The notes beneath the pieces were generated by a model. The model made no database searches. It was not told where the DNA came from and was given only the letters and a program-made list of their open reading frames with translations. The position numbers were made by a program, and so were the translations under genes. Of a stretch of DNA of 64,000 bases, positions 46,605 through 58,002 are shown in pieces. The stretch is from NCBI GenBank assembly GCA_025612245.1, contig JAAXKQ010000001.1:310001-374000 (forward strand), written 5' to 3'. Origin of the DNA: Ignavibacteria bacterium (GTDB lineage: Bacteria; Bacteroidota; Ignavibacteria; Ignavibacteriales; SURF-24). Numbering within the stretch: the first letter of the stretch is position 1; each line of letters begins with the position of its first letter.

Positions 46605-47900
46605 TTAACCGTTTGCTTCAGCGGCCTTGGCTTCAGTTTTTTTTGTCCTGATCCCCTCTTCAAGGCCGTGTCCATGGCGTCCCAGTTCGCTTTTTCTCAA
46701 CAGGTAAGCAAAAATGAGACCGAAGAACCCCAGAGATGAAAAGATCCACATTCCGAGCGTATAGCCCTGCGAAAGGTCATTTGCCCTTCCTATGATAATG
46801 TTAAAGCCTGAGAGTCCGATATTCTGTATCATTGTCATGAGTCCGTATGCAGTACCAAGGCGCGATTCATCCGTAATAATGGCAACTGAAGGCCACATAA
46901 CAGCAGGCACCAAAGAAAACGATATGCCCATCATGGCCATCGGTATGACAAGATTAATGGAGGTATATGCCATTAAAAGATAAACGGGTATGATCAAAAG
47001 CGAACCGAACATCATAAGCAATGAACGCTTACCTATGTAATCGGATAAAAGCCCGAAAAGCGGGGTCAGTACCATGGCCGAAAGCGTAAGCAGGCTTGAG
47101 AGGAATCCTCCAAATTCCCTGGTAGTACCGTGCGTATCCATGAAGAACTTTACGGCAAATGTCTGAAACGGGAATATGGCTGAATAAAATGTCACACAAA
47201 GAAGCGTAATAAACCAGAAAGAAGGCTTAAAGTTAAATATCTCCTTAAACTTTATTTCATCCTGTTTGGGCACTTCCCTGAGCGCGTAATTCCTGGAGGC
47301 TTTTACGTCCATAAGGATGTAAATAATGACCGAGGCCACAGAGATGGTTCCTGCCGCAACAGAGATAAGAAGAGGGGTCTGCCAGTTATCAAAAAATGCC
47401 CTTCCCCAGGAAGGTGAATTCAAGGCCGCAAATGAGCCCAGGCGGGCAATTGTAAGGTTTAGCCCGAATGCAAATGAAAGTTCCTTACCCTTAAACCACC
47501 TGCCAATAATTGTTGTAATTGCAACGATCAAAGATTCCGCGCCGAGGCCAAATATGAGCCTTCCTGAGGCCATAACTGCAAGACTTGAGGAAGAAGCAGT
47601 AACAACTGCTCCAATGAGGCAGAGCGCGGAAAAGATAAAGGTTGAGATGCGTGTTCCAAGGCGGTCAATTATTATTCCGCCTATAAGGACCATAAATACA
47701 TTTGGAATGCTGTAGATTGCCTGCAGGAGCCCTATGTTGCTGTCTGAAAAGCCCAGCTGCCTGGCAAGCAGGTCGGCTAAGGGACTTATGCAGTCATAGA
47801 CGTAATAATTGCCAAACATGGCAAGGCTGACAAAAACGAGAACTCCCCACCTGTATAATTTTGATGGTTCCGGTTTAACTACTGTATTGGCTGTTTCCAT
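46605..47900 (-). CDS. MFS transporter
   Basis: The protein has 431 residues and 12 predicted membrane segments. The MFS loop motif is GGIIIDRLGTRIST after helix 2, and a second copy (GLLSDYIGKRSLL) follows helix 8. It resembles transporters of small organic anions or nitrate/oxalate, but the substrate cannot be set from sequence. The C-terminus is hydrophilic and basic-acidic mixed. No linked enzyme suggests the substrate. Confidence 0.85.
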   Translation of the reverse strand: METANTVVKPEPSKLYRWGVLVFVSLAMFGNYYVYDCISPLADLLARQLGFSDSNIGLLQAIYSIPNVFMVLIGGIIIDRLGTRISTFIFSALCLIGAVVTASSSSLAVMASGRLIFGLGAESLIVAITTIIGRWFKGKELSFAFGLNLTIARLGSFAALNSPSWGRAFFDNWQTPLLISVAAGTISVASVIIYILMDVKASRNYALREVPKQDEIKFKEIFNFKPSFWFITLLCVTFYSAIFPFQTFAVKFFMDTHGTTREFGGFLSSLLTLSAMVLTPLFGLLSDYIGKRSLLMMFGSLLIIPVYLLMAYTSINLVIPMAMMGISFSLVPAVMWPSVAIITDESRLGTAYGLMTMIQNIGLSGFNIIIGRANDLSQGYTLGMWIFSSLGFFGLIFAYLLRKSELGRHGHGLEEGIRTKKTEAKAAEANG

Positions 47901-48052
47901 TGTGACCTTCTGAAAAATACCTGGATAACTTTTTTAGGACTGCTCTTCGCCCAAATAAAAAAGAACAGTCGTACAAAAACACTTCGTCCCGGAAGATGAT
48001 AAGTCAAAATATGATTTACTCATATTAGAAAAATTTCCGGGAGGATAAATAA

Positions 48053-48084
48053 CCTTAAAAGAGCCCGGCATTTCCATCCGGGCC
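48053..48084 (-). terminator. Terminator of pepD
   Basis: GCCCGG and CCGGGC form a 6-bp stem with a 9-base loop, followed on the minus strand by TCTTTT. It starts about 22 bases past the pepD stop. Confidence 0.65.
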
Positions 48085-48105
48085 TTAAATATAACAATCT
48101 ATCTT

Positions 48106-49566
48106 TTATTTTTCAGGAATATTCTTCAGGACCTCTTTTATAAGATCCCAGAATTTTTGGACGGTATCAATTTTCACCCTCTCATCCGGAGAATGCGCTC
48201 CTACGATTGTAGGCCCGAATGAAATCATGTCCATTTCCGGATAACGTTCATTTATAATGCCGCACTCAAGTCCCGCATGTATGGCCTTTACCTCAGGCTC
48301 TGCGTTGAAGAGTTTTTCGTAAGAAGACTTCACTACCTTTAGAATCGGGCTCTTCACGTCAGGCTTCCAGCCCGGGTACCCGTCGCCGTGCGTCACCTCT
48401 GCTCCGGCAAGCGCAAAGAGGCTTTCAACCATGTCTGCGGCGTCGTCTTTTTCGCTTTCAACAGAGCTTCTCTGGCTTGTTGTAATTGAAACCGTGCTGT
48501 CTTCGGTTGCAACGATTGCAAGGTTGGTAGATGTTTCAACAAGTCCCTTAATGTCGGGGCTCATTGTAATTACGCCGTGAGGAGCGGCATAGAGCGCACA
48601 AAGGAGGTCGTTCTGTGTCTTTTTATCCATTACGCCTTTGGGCATACCGGCCTTTGTAGCCGTAACCTTAAGTCCCGGTTCGTTTGTAGCCAGTTCTTTT
48701 TTTACGGTGTCGTTAAACTGGCTGACGAACTTCTCCACTTCGGAAGACATGGAGGAAGAAATGGTAAAAGTTGCAAAGCCTTCACGGGGAATTGCATTAT
48801 GCTTGCTCCCGCTATTAATCAGTGAAAGGCGGGCGTCAAACTTATTGCTCAGGTTCCAGAGCAGGCGTGCAAGCAATTTAACCGCGTTTCCACGCCCTTC
48901 TGCAATATCAAGCCCCGAGTGGCCGCCTCTAAGTCCCCTGAGGTTAATTTCGTAGGCAACTGAGTCTGAAGGAACATTTTCCCTGGAAAAGGTAAATCTG
49001 GCAAAAGTATTCTTGCCGCCAGCGCACCCTATATAAAGGGCGCCGTCTTCTTCGGAATCGAGGTTAAGAAGCACTGTTGCCTTAAGCCAGCCCGGCTTCA
49101 GGCTTGAAGCGCCGTTAAGGCCTGTCTCTTCGTCGAGCGTAAAAAGGAATTCAAGGGCCCCATGTTCCAGTTCATCGGATTCCATTACAGCCAGTGCAGC
49201 GGCAACGCCAATACCGTTATCGGAGCCGAGAGTGGTCCCTTTGGCTTTGACCCATTCGCCTTCAATAAAAGGCTCAATGGGATCTTTTTCAAAATCGTGT
49301 TTAACGTCGTTATTTTTTTCAGGCACCATATCCAGGTGGCCCTGCAGGACCGCAGTCTTGAGGTGTTCCTGCCCTCTTGTAGCTGGTTTTCTAATCAGCA
49401 CGTTGCCGAACTCGTCTCTTAAGGTTTCCAGGTTATTCCTTTTGCCAACTGAGACTATGTACTCTGCAAGTTTCTCTTCTTTTCTCGAAGGATGAGGATG
49501 GTTACAAATTTCCTCGAAATGATTCCAAAGCAATTCAGGCTTTAAGCTGCCAAGAACTTTTCCCAT
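48106..49566 (-). CDS. pepD: Cytosolic non-specific dipeptidase (aminoacyl-histidine dipeptidase)
   Basis: The protein has 486 residues in the M20C family. Metal-site motifs are LQGHLDMVPE, GSDNGIGVA, LFTLDEETGLNGA and HAGLECG. The lid domain is inserted between them (LRGLRGGHSGLDI). It splits dipeptides including Xaa-His in the cytoplasm. The ATG directly follows the PqqD-like gene stop (GAATAACATG), with that gene's AAGGAGAA end acting as its ribosome binding site, so the two are coupled. Confidence 0.93.
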   Translation of the reverse strand: MGKVLGSLKPELLWNHFEEICNHPHPSRKEEKLAEYIVSVGKRNNLETLRDEFGNVLIRKPATRGQEHLKTAVLQGHLDMVPEKNNDVKHDFEKDPIEPFIEGEWVKAKGTTLGSDNGIGVAAALAVMESDELEHGALEFLFTLDEETGLNGASSLKPGWLKATVLLNLDSEEDGALYIGCAGGKNTFARFTFSRENVPSDSVAYEINLRGLRGGHSGLDIAEGRGNAVKLLARLLWNLSNKFDARLSLINSGSKHNAIPREGFATFTISSSMSSEVEKFVSQFNDTVKKELATNEPGLKVTATKAGMPKGVMDKKTQNDLLCALYAAPHGVITMSPDIKGLVETSTNLAIVATEDSTVSITTSQRSSVESEKDDAADMVESLFALAGAEVTHGDGYPGWKPDVKSPILKVVKSSYEKLFNAEPEVKAIHAGLECGIINERYPEMDMISFGPTIVGAHSPDERVKIDTVQKFWDLIKEVLKNIPEK

Positions 49567-49567
49567 G

Positions 49568-49951
49568 TTATTCTCCTTCTTTTTTTATTTCGTTGAAAGA
49601 AATATAGCCTTCCATATACATTCTTGTTAAGAATCTTGTCAGGCGGTCATATACGGGCTGAATCTTTTCCCCGAAAATTTCGGTTAAGGTTTCGGCAATC
49701 TGATGCACATTTTTGCTGCCGTCGATCTGTTTCCAGGTTTCAGAACCAATTTCATCCAATTTAATCTTAAAATGGGTGGATTTCAATCTGGGCATTAAAA
49801 ATTTTACTGCCAGGCGGTTCGTGAACTTTGGCACCAGAACGGTCACCATCCCCTTTTCGTCAATTTCTTCTTTGTATACGCGGTATGGTGTCAGCTCCAG
49901 ATAATTGGCTTCTTTGAGGATTTTTTTTCTTTCTTTAAAACTTAAGGGCAT
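49568..49951 (-). CDS. PqqD-like protein
   Basis: The protein has 127 residues. The C-terminal part (LDEIGSETWKQIDGSKNVHQIAETL..., FLTRMYMEGYI) is a PqqD/RRE-type winged helix that, in RiPP pathways, binds a precursor peptide for a radical SAM enzyme. It has a 40-residue N-terminal extension. There is no radical SAM gene or peptide precursor nearby. Instead it is coupled to pepD, so a role in peptide handling is possible but unproven. Confidence 0.75.
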   Translation of the reverse strand: MPLSFKERKKILKEANYLELTPYRVYKEEIDEKGMVTVLVPKFTNRLAVKFLMPRLKSTHFKIKLDEIGSETWKQIDGSKNVHQIAETLTEIFGEKIQPVYDRLTRFLTRMYMEGYISFNEIKKEGE

Positions 49952-49994
49952 CTGGACTATGTCGCTTTGTGTTAAGTGATGAAATATGAAATGT

Positions 49995-50038
49995 CAGAGG
50001 CTAAGGTCATTGAACTTATGTTTTGACCTTAGCCTCTG
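49995..50038 (-). terminator. Terminator of the OPT gene
   Basis: CAGAGGCTAAGGTCA and TGACCTTAGCCTCTG form a perfect 15-bp stem with a 14-base loop. The T run on the minus strand is weak (CATTTCATATTT). It lies 14 bases past the OPT stop. Confidence 0.7.
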
Positions 50039-50052
50039 AGCTTGGATTTTTT

Positions 50053-52074
50053 TTAGAACATTGCTGAAGGCGGTGCGGGCTCGTTCGGATCACCGGCGTT
50101 ATTTAACGGGGTGCGGACGAGTATATAGCCGATAACAACAAATACAAGAATGCTTATCAGGAACGTCGGGTTCTGTGTGAAAACAGGAACCGGCCAGTTG
50201 ATTACGGCAAAGAAAGCAAACAAGAGTCCAATTAAAGCCTCTCCTGCAATGAGCCCCGAGGCAAGAAGGACGCCGTTATTTTCCATGCGCGACATCTGAG
50301 CTGAGTTGAACTTGCGGCGTGCTGCCATCTTGTCCAGTATGCCCCTGATCAGACCGCCAATAAATATTGCAAATGAGGTCTCAAGCGGCAGATACATACC
50401 CACGCAGACGAGCATCGGGCTTTTTACTTTAAGCAGTATGAAGCCAACTGCCATAAGCATACCGACAATGATCAATGGCCATGCCATATCGCCGCCAACT
50501 ATACCCTTGGCCAGAATTGCCATAAGGCTTGCCTGTGGAGCAGGATAAGCGCGGCCGCCTAAACCCGTTCCGCCCATGTTAATGTCGCCCTGATGGAGAA
50601 TTAAAAGCGGGAAATACATGACCGAAGTTGCCAGGAGTATTCCGAACATGTCACCCACCTGCATTTTCCAGGGGGTACCGCCAAGTATGTGTCCGACTTT
50701 CAAATCCTGAAGCATTTCACCGGCAACAGCTGCAGCAACGCAAATTACGGCTGCAACACCAAGAACGGCTGCAATGCCCGGCATACCTTTGACGCCTAGG
50801 GCAACCATAAGGATTGCGGCAACAATGAGTGTCGAAATGGTCAGACCGCTTATCGGGTTGTTACTGGAACCAATGAGACCCACCAGGTAGCCGGAAACGG
50901 CTGCAAAGAAAAATCCGGCAATGATCATAACTACTGTAGCTACGATTGCTGCAAGGAGATCCTGCGAGAAATAATAATAAACAAAGAAGGTGGCAACCGA
51001 AGCCAGTATGAGACCGATAAAGACCCACTTAAAATTCATGTCTTTCTGTGTACGGTCTTCCGACTGTGTGCCCGTAGCGGCACGCTTTACGTCACCAACT
51101 GCCCTTGAAAGCCCTGTTGCGAGGCTTTTACGCATTTTGTAGAGCGTATAAGCAGCACTCATGAGCATTCCGCCAATTGCAATAGGCCTTACGATCGACT
51201 TCCAGACAAAGCCTGCCTGTGCAATCCATGTTGCCTCTGAATTAACGTCAGCACCCTGTGCCTGCAAGGAAGCGGTGATTTCAGGACCAAGGAAATATAA
51301 AAGGAGCGGAACAAAAAGTCCCCAGGCCAGAAGTCCGCCTGTAAAGTTCAAGGCTGCAAGCTGCGGCCCGATGATGTAACCCACGCCCATATACGCTGGG
51401 CTTACACCCGGGGTTGAAAGCATTGCGCCGCCGCTGACAGGAACCGAGCTTCCGCCGCCAACGGCAATACTCTTGCCTGAGAACGGAATGAACTTTTCCC
51501 AGCTGGCTGCAAAAGCCTGAAACTGTTTTAATGCCTGAATAAGGGCACCGAGGCCCATTGCGCCAAAAAGGAATTTGGCGCCGCTTTTGCCGGTACGTCC
51601 GGCCTTATGTATTTCGGAAGCGGCAACTGATTCAGGGAAAGGCAGTTCTGCATCTTCAACCATCACACGGCGAAGAATGGTAACAAATAATATACCTACA
51701 ATACCGCCTACAAACATAATTGCCGTAGCTTCAAGGTAATGGCGAACTGAATAAAATTCTGTCCAAACGCCGGCAATTAAAAACGCAGGTATGGTGAAAA
51801 TTGCACCGGCGGCAACAGATTCACCTATGGAACCTACAGTTCTTGCAAAATTTTCTTCAAGTATGGAACCCTTCATAATCTTCAGGAGAGCCATACCTAT
51901 TACTGCTGCCGGATAAGTAGCAGCAATCGTCATGCCTGCCTTCAACCCGAGATATGCATTTGCTGCACCCAAAACAACTGACATTACCAGTCCGATTATA
52001 AGCGCACGGACCGTAAATTCAGCCATATTTGTCTCAGGAGAAACGAAAGGCACAAACTTCTTTTGTTCAGACAT
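50053..52074 (-). CDS. OPT-family oligopeptide transporter
   Basis: The protein has 673 residues and about 15 membrane segments. The N-terminus (EFTVRALIIGLVMSVVLGAANAYLGLKAGMTIAATYPAAVIGMALL) is typical of the bacterial OPT superfamily, as is GSSNNPISGLTISTLI. It imports peptides or metal chelates by proton symport. The position near pepD and the PqqD-like gene on the same strand would fit a peptide uptake and digestion set, although a terminator separates them. Confidence 0.92.
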   Translation of the reverse strand: MSEQKKFVPFVSPETNMAEFTVRALIIGLVMSVVLGAANAYLGLKAGMTIAATYPAAVIGMALLKIMKGSILEENFARTVGSIGESVAAGAIFTIPAFLIAGVWTEFYSVRHYLEATAIMFVGGIVGILFVTILRRVMVEDAELPFPESVAASEIHKAGRTGKSGAKFLFGAMGLGALIQALKQFQAFAASWEKFIPFSGKSIAVGGGSSVPVSGGAMLSTPGVSPAYMGVGYIIGPQLAALNFTGGLLAWGLFVPLLLYFLGPEITASLQAQGADVNSEATWIAQAGFVWKSIVRPIAIGGMLMSAAYTLYKMRKSLATGLSRAVGDVKRAATGTQSEDRTQKDMNFKWVFIGLILASVATFFVYYYFSQDLLAAIVATVVMIIAGFFFAAVSGYLVGLIGSSNNPISGLTISTLIVAAILMVALGVKGMPGIAAVLGVAAVICVAAAVAGEMLQDLKVGHILGGTPWKMQVGDMFGILLATSVMYFPLLILHQGDINMGGTGLGGRAYPAPQASLMAILAKGIVGGDMAWPLIIVGMLMAVGFILLKVKSPMLVCVGMYLPLETSFAIFIGGLIRGILDKMAARRKFNSAQMSRMENNGVLLASGLIAGEALIGLLFAFFAVINWPVPVFTQNPTFLISILVFVVIGYILVRTPLNNAGDPNEPAPPSAMF

Positions 52075-52311
52075 TTTCGCTCCTATAAATCTGATATAAA
52101 ATACTATTGTAGACTAAAAAAATGCCCTTCAATATAACTATGTTTTATAATGGGGTCAACAATGAATTGAATTAAAATGGAGAAAGAAACACGATTTTTA
52201 GGGATTTCTGGCGTATCCGGAGCCTGTAAGAAGAAGCCGAACGGGGAATTAATGCGTGAAGTTCAGAAGACTCAGAGGCTTTGAAAAAAGGGATAAAAAC
52301 GGCATGAATGC

Positions 52312-53091
52312 TCAGAAATCCATCCTGCGCATTCCAATGTGGCATATTGCAAAGTCATACTTAACCGGGTCATGATGGTCAAACTTCTTCAGGTTTTCCG
52401 TAATTTCCTCTGCCATCTGCCAGGATACATTGCCTCTTTTTGTCAGCCCGAGCCCGCGGCATATCCTGGCAACGTGCGTGTCAACCGGAATTACAAGCCT
52501 GTCTTTCGGGATCTCAGGCCACAGACCGAAGTCAAGTTCATCATGCCTTACCATCCACCTTAAGAACAGGTTCATCCTCTTGCAGGCGCTTCCCTTTAAG
52601 GGATCCGGGAACATGAAGCTTAAGCCCGGGCTTACTTCCTTTTCAGGAATGCCCGCGAGGCTTATCAGGTTGCGTGAAAAAAAGGAAATGGATTCCTTGA
52701 GGTTACTATCGGCTTCAAAAAAGTACAGCAGGAAAAGCTCCTTTAAGGAAGCATATCCCGTATAGACTCTGTGCAATATATAGAATAAAAGCGAAATGTC
52801 TTCCGGGGTGTAAAACCTATGCCTGATGCCCTTAAAAATCGGGGCATCCTCTTCATGGTTATAATTTAAGATAAATTCGTACGGCTGAAAATCCATTATG
52901 CCGTTTAAGCGCTCAAGGACAGATATAATCTGCTCAACACGGCCATAGGCAAAAACCGATGAGATTATGCCCGTAGACTCAATATCCCTCGGATCGGTAT
53001 ATTTATGCAGAAACTCCAAGGGGTCAGGAGATATCTGCCCCTTGTCAAAGTACCTGTAGTGATATTCCAGCTTCCTTTTTAGAGAATTCAT
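52312..53091 (-). CDS. TIGR02757 family protein
   Basis: The protein has 259 residues. It matches the TIGR02757/DUF2400 family in length and in motifs such as ESTGIISSVFAYGRVEQI, FLRWMVRHDELDFGLW and VIPVDTHVARICRGLGLTKR. The last block resembles the helix-hairpin-helix and Asp of DNA glycosylases, so a nucleic-acid role has been suggested, but function is not established. Its ATG overlaps the pdxJ stop (TGATG), so it is in an operon with pdxJ and the CPBP gene. Confidence 0.88.
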   Translation of the reverse strand: MNSLKRKLEYHYRYFDKGQISPDPLEFLHKYTDPRDIESTGIISSVFAYGRVEQIISVLERLNGIMDFQPYEFILNYNHEEDAPIFKGIRHRFYTPEDISLLFYILHRVYTGYASLKELFLLYFFEADSNLKESISFFSRNLISLAGIPEKEVSPGLSFMFPDPLKGSACKRMNLFLRWMVRHDELDFGLWPEIPKDRLVIPVDTHVARICRGLGLTKRGNVSWQMAEEITENLKKFDHHDPVKYDFAICHIGMRRMDF

Positions 53092-53807
53092 CAGACTCTT
53101 CTAAGGATTCTTTTCATCTCGTCAACAGCTTCCTTAATGCCCACCATTACTGCCCTGGCAATAACGGCATGCCCTATTGAGACCTCGTCAATGTCCTGAA
53201 CCTCAATGAACTGCTTTATGTTCTGGTAGTCCAGTCCGTGTCCGGCATTTACGCCAAGTCCGAGCTTCTTTGCGTGCCTGGCCGCCAGCCTGACCCTTTC
53301 GAGTTCGTCCAGCTGTTCATCTTCCGTCGCGGCATTGGCATAGTGCCCGGTATGCAGCTCAATTAAATCAGCCTGGATCTCGGCAGCTGCATTTATCTGG
53401 TTAATATCCGGCTCTATAAAGAGAGATACCGCAATGCCTGCCGCATGAAGCTGCTTAATGGCAGAAGAAATCTGCTCAATGTTGTCGATTACGTTTAAGC
53501 CTCCCTCGGTGGTAAGTTCCAGCCTTTTTTCAGGAACTATTGTTGCAAGTTCAGGCAGAACGTCGCAGGCAATGTTTATTATATCGGGCACTGCCGCCAT
53601 CTCAAGGTCGAGCTTTGTGGTAACGAGTTCGCGTAAAAGCCTGAGGTCGCGTTCATTAATGTGGCGCCTGTCCTCCCTCAAGTGCACAACAATACCATCC
53701 ACACCCGACTGTTCGGCAATCAAGGCTACTGTTACGGGATCCGGCTGGTTTTCTCCCCTTGCATTCCTTAAAGTTGCTATGTGATCGACGTTTAGGCAAA
53801 ATCTCAT
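53091..53807 (-). CDS. pdxJ: Pyridoxine 5'-phosphate synthase
   Basis: The protein has 238 residues, a TIM barrel. Signature elements are LNVDHIATLRNARG, VHLREDRRHI, ELTTEGGLNV, LHTGHYA and GVNAGHGLDYQN. It condenses 1-deoxy-xylulose-5-phosphate with 3-amino-2-oxopropyl phosphate in vitamin B6 synthesis. The middle gene of a three-gene minus-strand cluster; no other pdx gene is in the window. Confidence 0.97.
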   Translation of the reverse strand: MRFCLNVDHIATLRNARGENQPDPVTVALIAEQSGVDGIVVHLREDRRHINERDLRLLRELVTTKLDLEMAAVPDIINIACDVLPELATIVPEKRLELTTEGGLNVIDNIEQISSAIKQLHAAGIAVSLFIEPDINQINAAAEIQADLIELHTGHYANAATEDEQLDELERVRLAARHAKKLGLGVNAGHGLDYQNIKQFIEVQDIDEVSIGHAVIARAVMVGIKEAVDEMKRILRRV

Positions 53808-53816
53808 TATATCCTC

Positions 53817-54599
53817 CTACAAATTTCTGATAATATTCAAAATTGAGTTTAGTCCCGTACCGTATTCACCCGTCCTGTATCTAAGGATTGAAATTATATC
53901 GATTGAAAAAAGCGTGCCGAAATGGATGATAATTCCATATATTATAGAACGGGTTCTTAAGGCCAGAACACCAAGAATAAGGGCACCAACTATGGCGCCG
54001 AAAGTTTCAAGCACAGGCTTTCCATTATGTAAAATAACAAATGGGAGCATCTGAACAAGTACCGTATAGTAATTAAATTTCTCTTCCAGTCCGAAAAGCA
54101 TATATCCCCGCCATATGAACTCCCAGGCCAGCATGTATAAGAGAAGCGCCGATTCGAACAAGAAGAATGCGTTCCAGTCCTCCCTGGCTGAAAAAAGAGT
54201 CGGGTAATTTTCGCTGAAAGAATTCAGGGCTGAAACAAACCAGACAATAATAAGCATTATTAAGAGCGCAAAGGCCGTAGTCCTAAGCCCGAAAGAATAA
54301 TCCCCACGCTTGAGGCCGTAGTCCGAAAGCTTTTTCTTAAAGAATACTTTAATAATAAGACAAGGAATGAGGAACAAAAGCCCGAAATCCCCCAAAAACC
54401 AGAATAAGAAGCGCCTTAATTCCGCTTCCGGGCTAATTAAGGCCGGGCTTTCCTCGATTGCCATCTGGTAAAAGCGCCCCGAGGTATAATACCATGAAAC
54501 CGTCTGCAGCAGTGCAACCGAAATAAACACGGTGATTACTTTTTTATCCAGACTCTTCACAATTGCCAGGAAATTCTTCATCTCACTTTTTAGCTTCAT
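53817..54599 (-). CDS. CPBP-family intramembrane protein
   Basis: The protein has 260 residues and about seven membrane segments. The family motif EExxxR appears only as WEFIWRG (first Glu replaced by Trp), followed by FVILHNGKP and IIIHFG with the two His. Loss of the first Glu may mean altered or lost protease activity. It begins the operon with pdxJ (9-base gap). Confidence 0.75.
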   Translation of the reverse strand: MKLKSEMKNFLAIVKSLDKKVITVFISVALLQTVSWYYTSGRFYQMAIEESPALISPEAELRRFLFWFLGDFGLLFLIPCLIIKVFFKKKLSDYGLKRGDYSFGLRTTAFALLIMLIIVWFVSALNSFSENYPTLFSAREDWNAFFLFESALLLYMLAWEFIWRGYMLFGLEEKFNYYTVLVQMLPFVILHNGKPVLETFGAIVGALILGVLALRTRSIIYGIIIHFGTLFSIDIISILRYRTGEYGTGLNSILNIIRNL

Positions 54600-54749
54600 C
54601 TTTTCACACAGCAGCAGACGGTTTCAAATTAAGTTATTTTTCTGTTATTCAAAAATGTGATTTTTTTGGTTTTTTCCCAAATAAATTAACGTTTTCGGGG
54701 CCTTCATACACACGAAAAGCACAACAAAGAAGATTTTCCTCACAAAATC

Positions 54750-54778
54750 TTGACAGATACTTCAAACTTTATTAAATT
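54750..54778 (+). promoter_or_regulatory. Promoter of groESL
   Basis: TTGACA at 54750-54755 and TAAATT at 54773-54778, spaced by 17, make a good sigma-70-like promoter. Its -10 overlaps the CIRCE operator. Confidence 0.65.
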
Positions 54779-54803
54779 AGCACTTAACGATAGAGAGTGC
54801 TAA
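54777..54803 (+). promoter_or_regulatory. CIRCE operator (HrcA binding site)
   Basis: TTAGCACTT-(9)-GAGTGCTAA is the CIRCE inverted repeat (consensus TTAGCACTC-N9-GAGTGCTAA) with one mismatch. HrcA bound here would block the promoter of groESL, giving heat-shock control. Confidence 0.9.
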
Positions 54804-54837
54804 TCACATATTTTGTTAAATTTAAGGAGGATTAAAA

Positions 54838-55137
54838 ATGGCAAATTTCAAAATTCAACCCTTAGCTGACAGAGTTGTCGTAAAACCGATGGCGGCAGAA
54901 GAAAAGACCAAAGGCGGAATCATATTACCTGATACTGCAAAAGAAAAACCTATTGAAGGAACAGTTGTTGCAGTCGGTCAGGGTAAAGTCTCTGAAGATG
55001 GCAAAGTAACCGCGCTGACAGTAAAGGTTGGAGATACAGTTTTATACGGTAAATATTCAGGAACTGAAGTTTCAATTGACGGCGAAGAATATTTAATTAT
55101 GCGCGAGAGCGATATTTTTGGAATTATAAAAAAATAA
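54838..55137 (+). CDS. groES: Co-chaperonin GroES
   Basis: The protein has 99 residues. [10 protein letters not shown] at the start, the mobile loop [18 protein letters not shown], and the KYSGTEV and YLIMRESDI end are all as in GroES. It caps the GroEL cavity. The ATG follows AAGGAGGATTAAAA. The unit starts with a CIRCE operator and continues into groEL 17 bases later. Confidence 0.98.
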   Translation: MANFKIQPLADRVVVKPMAAEEKTKGGIILPDTAKEKPIEGTVVAVGQGKVSEDGKVTALTVKVGDTVLYGKYSGTEVSIDGEEYLIMRESDIFGIIKK

Positions 55138-55142
55138 TTTAA

Positions 55143-56792
<1,650 letters not shown>

Positions 56793-56808
56793 TAGATTCA
56801 TCTAAATG

Positions 56809-56843
56809 AAAAGGCGGGGAAATATTATTTCTCCGCCTTTTTT
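56809..56843 (+). terminator. Terminator of groESL
   Basis: AAAAGGCGG and CCGCCTTTT pair around an inner GAAAT/ATTTC stem, ending in a T run of six. Confidence 0.85.
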
Positions 56844-56870
56844 ATGGCTAAATATTAAGTGCACAACTGT

Positions 56871-57827
56871 CTAACTAAGAGAGTATTTCACCTTTTTCTT
56901 AAAATAGTCTATTGTAATCTTAAGCCCTTCTTCCCTATCCACCCTGGGTTCCCAGCCGAGCACCGCCTTTGCTTTCGATATGTCGGGCTGACGTACCCTG
57001 GGATCGTCTATTGGAAGCTCCTTATAAACAATTTTACTTTTAGTATTTCCCGTAAGCCTCAGGACTTCCCCCGCAAACTCCTTGATTGTAATTTCAGAGG
57101 GGTTGCCTATATTCACCGGCTCGGATTCGTTGGACATCAGCAGCCTGAAGATTCCTTCTACAAGGTCGCTCACGAAGCAGAAACTTCTCGTCTGGCACCC
57201 GTCGCCAAAAACCGTCAGGTCCTTTCCCTTCAGTGCCTGATCCACAAAAGCCGGAAGTGCCCTCCCGTCGTCAAGCCGCATTCTTGGCCCGTAGGTGTTA
57301 AATATCCTTGCAATCCTCGTCTGAACCCCATGGTAACGGTGATAAGCCATAGTCATCGCCTCGGCAAAACGCTTTGCTTCATCGTAGACCCCCCGGGGTC
57401 CAATCGGGTTCACGTTACCCCAGTAGTCTTCCCTTTGCGGGTGCTCCGTAGGATCTCCGTAAACCTCCGAGGTTGAGGCAAGCAGGAAGCGCGCCTTTTT
57501 CTCCTTTGCAAGGCCGAGGGCCTTGTGCGTCCCTAGCGAACCCACCTTCAACGTCTGTATAGGCAGTTTCAGGTAATCGATCGGGCTGGCCGGAGAGGCA
57601 AAGTGGAGGATATAGTCCACATCGCCCGGCACGTGCACGTAATTTGTGACGTCGTGTTTAATAAAGTTAAAGTTTTCATTGCCAAAAAGGTGCTCTATAT
57701 TATCGAGGTTACCCGTAACAAGGTTATCTATACAGTGCACTCTGAAGCCTTCATCCAGAAGGCGGTCGCACAGGTGAGAGCCCAGAAATCCTGCCCCACC
57801 GGTAACAACAGCAACAGGTTTATACAT
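56871..57827 (-). CDS. UDP-glucuronate decarboxylase-like epimerase/dehydratase
   Basis: The protein has 318 residues, an extended short-chain dehydrogenase. The NAD-binding start is [12 protein letters not shown], the catalytic motif is YDEAK within [11 protein letters not shown], and [25 protein letters not shown] is typical of UDP-xylose synthase. RQPDISKAK near the end is also family-typical. It would make UDP-xylose from UDP-glucuronate for surface polysaccharide. It is near the Wzc and SLBB genes, though a terminator lies between. Confidence 0.88.
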   Translation of the reverse strand: MYKPVAVVTGGAGFLGSHLCDRLLDEGFRVHCIDNLVTGNLDNIEHLFGNENFNFIKHDVTNYVHVPGDVDYILHFASPASPIDYLKLPIQTLKVGSLGTHKALGLAKEKKARFLLASTSEVYGDPTEHPQREDYWGNVNPIGPRGVYDEAKRFAEAMTMAYHRYHGVQTRIARIFNTYGPRMRLDDGRALPAFVDQALKGKDLTVFGDGCQTRSFCFVSDLVEGIFRLLMSNESEPVNIGNPSEITIKEFAGEVLRLTGNTKSKIVYKELPIDDPRVRQPDISKAKAVLGWEPRVDREEGLKITIDYFKKKVKYSLS

Positions 57828-57945
57828 TCGTTCTCCTCTTTACTGAAATTGTTTTGTATCTATGATTTCTTACTTGAGGTCCCACGTGCCTTAAGGAGCG
57901 CCAGGAGAAGAAGAATCATTGACCGATGTATATTTTAATGTATAT

Positions 57946-57984
57946 AAAAAAAACCCAATAATAAAAGTTTATTACTGGGTTTTT
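57946..57984 (-). terminator. Terminator of the Wzc-like gene
   Basis: AAAACCCA-TAATAAA and TTTATTA-TGGGTTTT pair imperfectly. On the minus strand a run of eight T follows. It lies 19 bases past the Wzc stop. Confidence 0.8.
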
Positions 57985-58002
57985 GAGAAAACTTTCCCGT
58001 TT

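Noticed and set aside
56859-57476. Plus-strand open frame of 205 codons opposite the UDP-xylose synthase gene
   Set aside because: The minus strand encodes a clear enzyme here; the plus frame has no family features.
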